DNA of 9,865 bases. Source: JBAPRR01 sp049281195 (lineage in GTDB: Bacteria; Actinomycetota; Acidimicrobiia; Acidimicrobiales; CAVXTF01). The DNA lies in the NCBI GenBank assembly GCA_049281195.1, contig JBAPRR010000122.1, positions 1 to 9,865 on the forward strand, given 5' to 3'. Shown piece by piece: positions 5,870 to 9,865 of this stretch. The notes below the pieces were generated by a model. The model searched no databases, was not told the origin of the DNA, and worked only from the letters and a program-made list of their open reading frames with translations. A program made the position numbers and the translations under genes. Every line of letters begins with the position of its first letter. Position 1 is the first letter of the stretch.

Positions 5870-6238
5870 ATGGCTCGAGCCACCGAGCATCGCAGCTTCG
5901 TGAATGCCCTTGCGCTGGTTGAAGCGTTCGGCGCGGCGTGGACAGAGCACGACCTCGACCTGGCCCTCTCGTTCCTCAGCGATGACTGCGTGTTCGACGC
6001 CACCGGCCCGTCGCCCGACGGTACCCGACACGTCGGGCCCGGCGATATCCGTCACGCCTGGAAGGCCATCTTCGACGACCCGTCTTCGAAATTCGAGGCC
6101 GAGGAGACCTTCGGCGCGAAGGACCGTGTTGTCCAGCGGTGGCGCTACAGCTGGTCGGGTGGGTATGTCCGGGGGATCGATGTGTTCAAGGTAAGCGGCG
6201 ACACGATCACCGAAAAACTGTCCTACGTAAAGGGGTGA
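5870..6238 (+). CDS. NTF2/SnoaL-like family protein
   Basis: A 122-residue protein of the nuclear transport factor 2-like (SnoaL-like) fold. Seen are the opening helix ending FGAAWTEHDLDLALSFLSDDC (which continues to VFDATGP), the glycine turn HVGPGDIRHAW, and the final beta strands RWRYSW, YVRGIDVFKV and DTITEKLSYVKG. The family ranges from small-molecule isomerases and cyclases to binding proteins, so the substrate cannot be given. A long GGAGGAGGAG (5856-5865) precedes the ATG. It lies in an operon with the DUF1059 gene and is divergent from the TetR regulator, its probable repressor. Confidence 0.85.
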   Translation: MARATEHRSFVNALALVEAFGAAWTEHDLDLALSFLSDDCVFDATGPSPDGTRHVGPGDIRHAWKAIFDDPSSKFEAEETFGAKDRVVQRWRYSWSGGYVRGIDVFKVSGDTITEKLSYVKG

Positions 6239-6244
6239 GGGCCG

Positions 6245-6433
6245 ATGGGCCGGAAAATTGCTGATTGCCGAGACTTTCCCAGCGACAGCGGGTGCACGTT
6301 GACCATCGCCGGGGAAGAGGATGAGGTCATCGTGGCAGCCGCACAACATGCTGCAACCGTCCATGGCCACGAAGATAACGACGAGCTTCGCACCTGGCTG
6401 AAGACCAATCTCAAAGACGAGGTCCTCGCGTAA
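6245..6433 (+). CDS. DUF1059 small protein
   Basis: A 62-residue protein matching the DUF1059 pattern: CRDFPSDSGCTLTIAGEEDEV followed a little later by HAATVHGHED and a C-terminal helix. Cys8, Cys17, His35, His40 and His42 are candidate metal ligands, but no function is established for the family. It starts 6 bases after the NTF2-like stop codon, with GGGTGAGG as ribosome site, so the two are co-transcribed and likely under the TetR regulator. It converges on kdpC with 14 bases between stop codons and no terminator visible. Confidence 0.85.
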   Translation: MGRKIADCRDFPSDSGCTLTIAGEEDEVIVAAAQHAATVHGHEDNDELRTWLKTNLKDEVLA

Positions 6434-6447
6434 CGCTCAGTCCGGGC

Positions 6448-7089
6448 TCAACCCCCTGACGCGTGCTCCAACTTGTAGAGCCCTTCGTTCAACTGCAGCA
6501 CGTCGATGTAGCTCGAGCCGAGGAACCCGAGCTCCTCACTGTTGTTGTAACTGTTGATGAGGGAAGTGAGAGCAGCAGGCGAGATTCCGGTCGCCGCCGA
6601 CACCATCGGGATCTGCGCGATGGCATCAGGAGCCGTGATGTCAGGGTCGTAACCACTACCTGACGTCGTGACCAGATCCGGAGTGGGGTTGACCCCGCGG
6701 GCGTGCCAGTAGGCCACGAGCTCCTGGGTGTACTTGAGCAATTCGGCTGAACGCGGGCCGAGATTCGTGGCGCCCGATTCGCCGGGCTGACCGTTCGCCT
6801 CCAGAGGGTCGTCCCCGGGGTGCTCGGCCGGGCTGAGTTTCGCACTGGCGTACGGGCCCAGATCATCGGGACGTCCCTGGAACACGCAGCTGCCGAGCGG
6901 GTGACCGGGGCACTTCGTGTCAGACCAGTTCTGTCCGATGAGCGTGGAGCCGTTGGCTGTTATGGATCCGTCGGCCTGGTCCTTGAACAACAGCTGCGAC
7001 ACCCCGACTCCGACAAACGCATATACGAAGCCGAAGAAGACGAGGCAGATGATCGCCAGTACCACGGATCGTCTCAAGTGGGTAAGCAT
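6448..7089 (-). CDS. kdpC: Potassium-transporting ATPase, KdpC subunit
   Basis: A 213-residue KdpC. One N-terminal membrane helix (about 8-30) anchors a periplasmic domain. Conserved motifs seen: GSTLIGQ (47-53), FQGRPDD (70-76), ATNLGPRSAELL (107-118), PDLVTTSGSGYDPDI (137-151) and the closing VLQLNEGLYKLE. KdpC stabilises the KdpFABC complex. It is somewhat longer than usual (~190); the extra length lies around residues 56-106 and includes Cys60 and Cys68, which could form a disulfide outside the membrane. GAGGA before the ATG is the ribosome site; the gene begins 16 bases after kdpB and is the last of the operon. Confidence 0.95.
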   Translation of the reverse strand: MLTHLRRSVVLAIICLVFFGFVYAFVGVGVSQLLFKDQADGSITANGSTLIGQNWSDTKCPGHPLGSCVFQGRPDDLGPYASAKLSPAEHPGDDPLEANGQPGESGATNLGPRSAELLKYTQELVAYWHARGVNPTPDLVTTSGSGYDPDITAPDAIAQIPMVSAATGISPAALTSLINSYNNSEELGFLGSSYIDVLQLNEGLYKLEHASGG

Positions 7090-7105
7090 GTTCCTCAGTT
7101 TCCGA

Positions 7106-9177
<2,072 letters not shown>

Positions 9178-9178
<1 letters not shown>

Positions 9179-9865
9179 CAGAAGAACTTCCCGTGGGCTA
9201 GTTGCTCGACAATGGGTCCGAGCGATATGGCGGGGAAGAAGGTCAGGCCGCCGATGATCACGATGACACCGACAACAAGGCCGACGAACATTCCGTTATC
9301 GGTCCTGAACGTTCCGAGTCCCGCAGGTACGACGTTCTTGGAAGCAAGCGCACCACCGAGCGCCAGTGCCGGGATCATGATCCCGAATCGCCCGAGCAGC
9401 ATGTCGATCGCACCGATCACGTTGTAGAACGGGGTGTTCCCCGTCAGACCGCCGAATGCGGACCCGTTGTTGTTCCCCTGGGACGTGATGGCATAGAGGA
9501 TCTCCGAAAATCCGTGTGGACCGGAGTTTTCTGGACCGATCTGGCCCGCATGTAGCGTCACCGCCAGAGCAGTCAGCACGAGCACCACGATTGGCATCAT
9601 GAGTGCACCCAGGCCTGCGAGCTTCACCTCCTTCGCCTGGATCTTCTTGCCTAAATATTCCGGTGTTCGGCCGATCATCAAGCCGCCGATGAAGACGGCG
9701 ATGATGGCGTATATCAGGATGGTATAAAGACCGCTCCCCGTTCCTCCCGGAGTCACTTCTCCGAGCATCATGCCGGTGAGCAGGCCGAAGCCGCCGATCG
9801 GCGTGAAGCAGTCGTAGCTCGCGTCAGCAGAGCCGGTCGACGTCATGGTGGACGACACGCCGAAC
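9178..9865 (-). CDS. kdpA: Potassium-transporting ATPase, KdpA subunit (C-terminal part)
   Basis: The last 229 codons of KdpA, the channel-like K+-binding subunit; the gene continues beyond the right edge and the open frame reaches the last base. The GTG at 9858 is internal, not the start, because the family normally has 550-600 residues. Visible are the third selectivity-filter loop ([20 protein letters not shown]), the conserved segment GGTGSGLY through [14 protein letters not shown], and the fourth filter loop [10 protein letters not shown], then [12 protein letters not shown] and the family ending ALSLGP-like [11 protein letters not shown]. It is followed by kdpB with overlapping stop and start codons. 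Confidence 0.95.

Noticed and set aside
6434..6447. Absence of kdpD/kdpE after kdpC
   Set aside because: The regulators are often encoded upstream or elsewhere, and the window ends inside kdpA, so absence cannot be claimed.

Overview
The DNA is GC-rich and dense with short intergenic gaps. The gene families (MMPL exporter, paired transglutaminase-like proteins, G1 glutamic peptidase, TetR next to an NTF2-like gene, KdpABC) point to a high-GC actinobacterium, possibly an uncultured acidimicrobial or thermoleophilial lineage. This assignment rests on family content and base composition only. G1 (eqolisin) peptidases usually work at acid pH, which would suit an acidic habitat, but that is inference.

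Layout. Positions 1-216 (+) hold the tail of an MMPL/RND-type membrane transporter. It converges on a three-gene minus-strand operon (2289 down to 251): a two-helix membrane protein followed by two transglutaminase-like proteins, with each pair of neighbours overlapping by a few bases. The first transglutaminase-like protein has Ser where the catalytic His is expected; the second keeps a full Cys-His-Asp triad. Upstream lies a strong intrinsic terminator (2403-2434) for a secreted G1 glutamic peptidase (3348 down to 2485). That gene has its own good promoter (-35/-10 at 3505-3477) and, further upstream, a Pho-box-like pair of direct repeats. Next is a second secreted protein (4450 down to 3692) that looks like a distant eqolisin relative lacking both catalytic residues.

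A ferritin-like protein (4696-5112, +) is followed by a TetR/AcrR regulator (5783 down to 5175). The regulator is divergent from an NTF2/SnoaL-like gene and a DUF1059 gene (5870-6433, +), with a palindromic operator between the two promoters. The right third (9865 down to 6448) is the end of kdpA, complete kdpB and complete kdpC, the high-affinity potassium P-type ATPase; the start of kdpA lies beyond the window.

The most unusual signal is a three-block leader element. Blocks of 9, 9 and 10 identical bases occur in the same order with nearly the same spacing upstream of two otherwise unrelated minus-strand genes: the transglutaminase operon (2307-2353) and the secreted eqolisin-like protein (4476-4520). 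I do not recognise it as a known riboswitch. It could be a cis-regulatory RNA or a shared operator linking cell-envelope genes.
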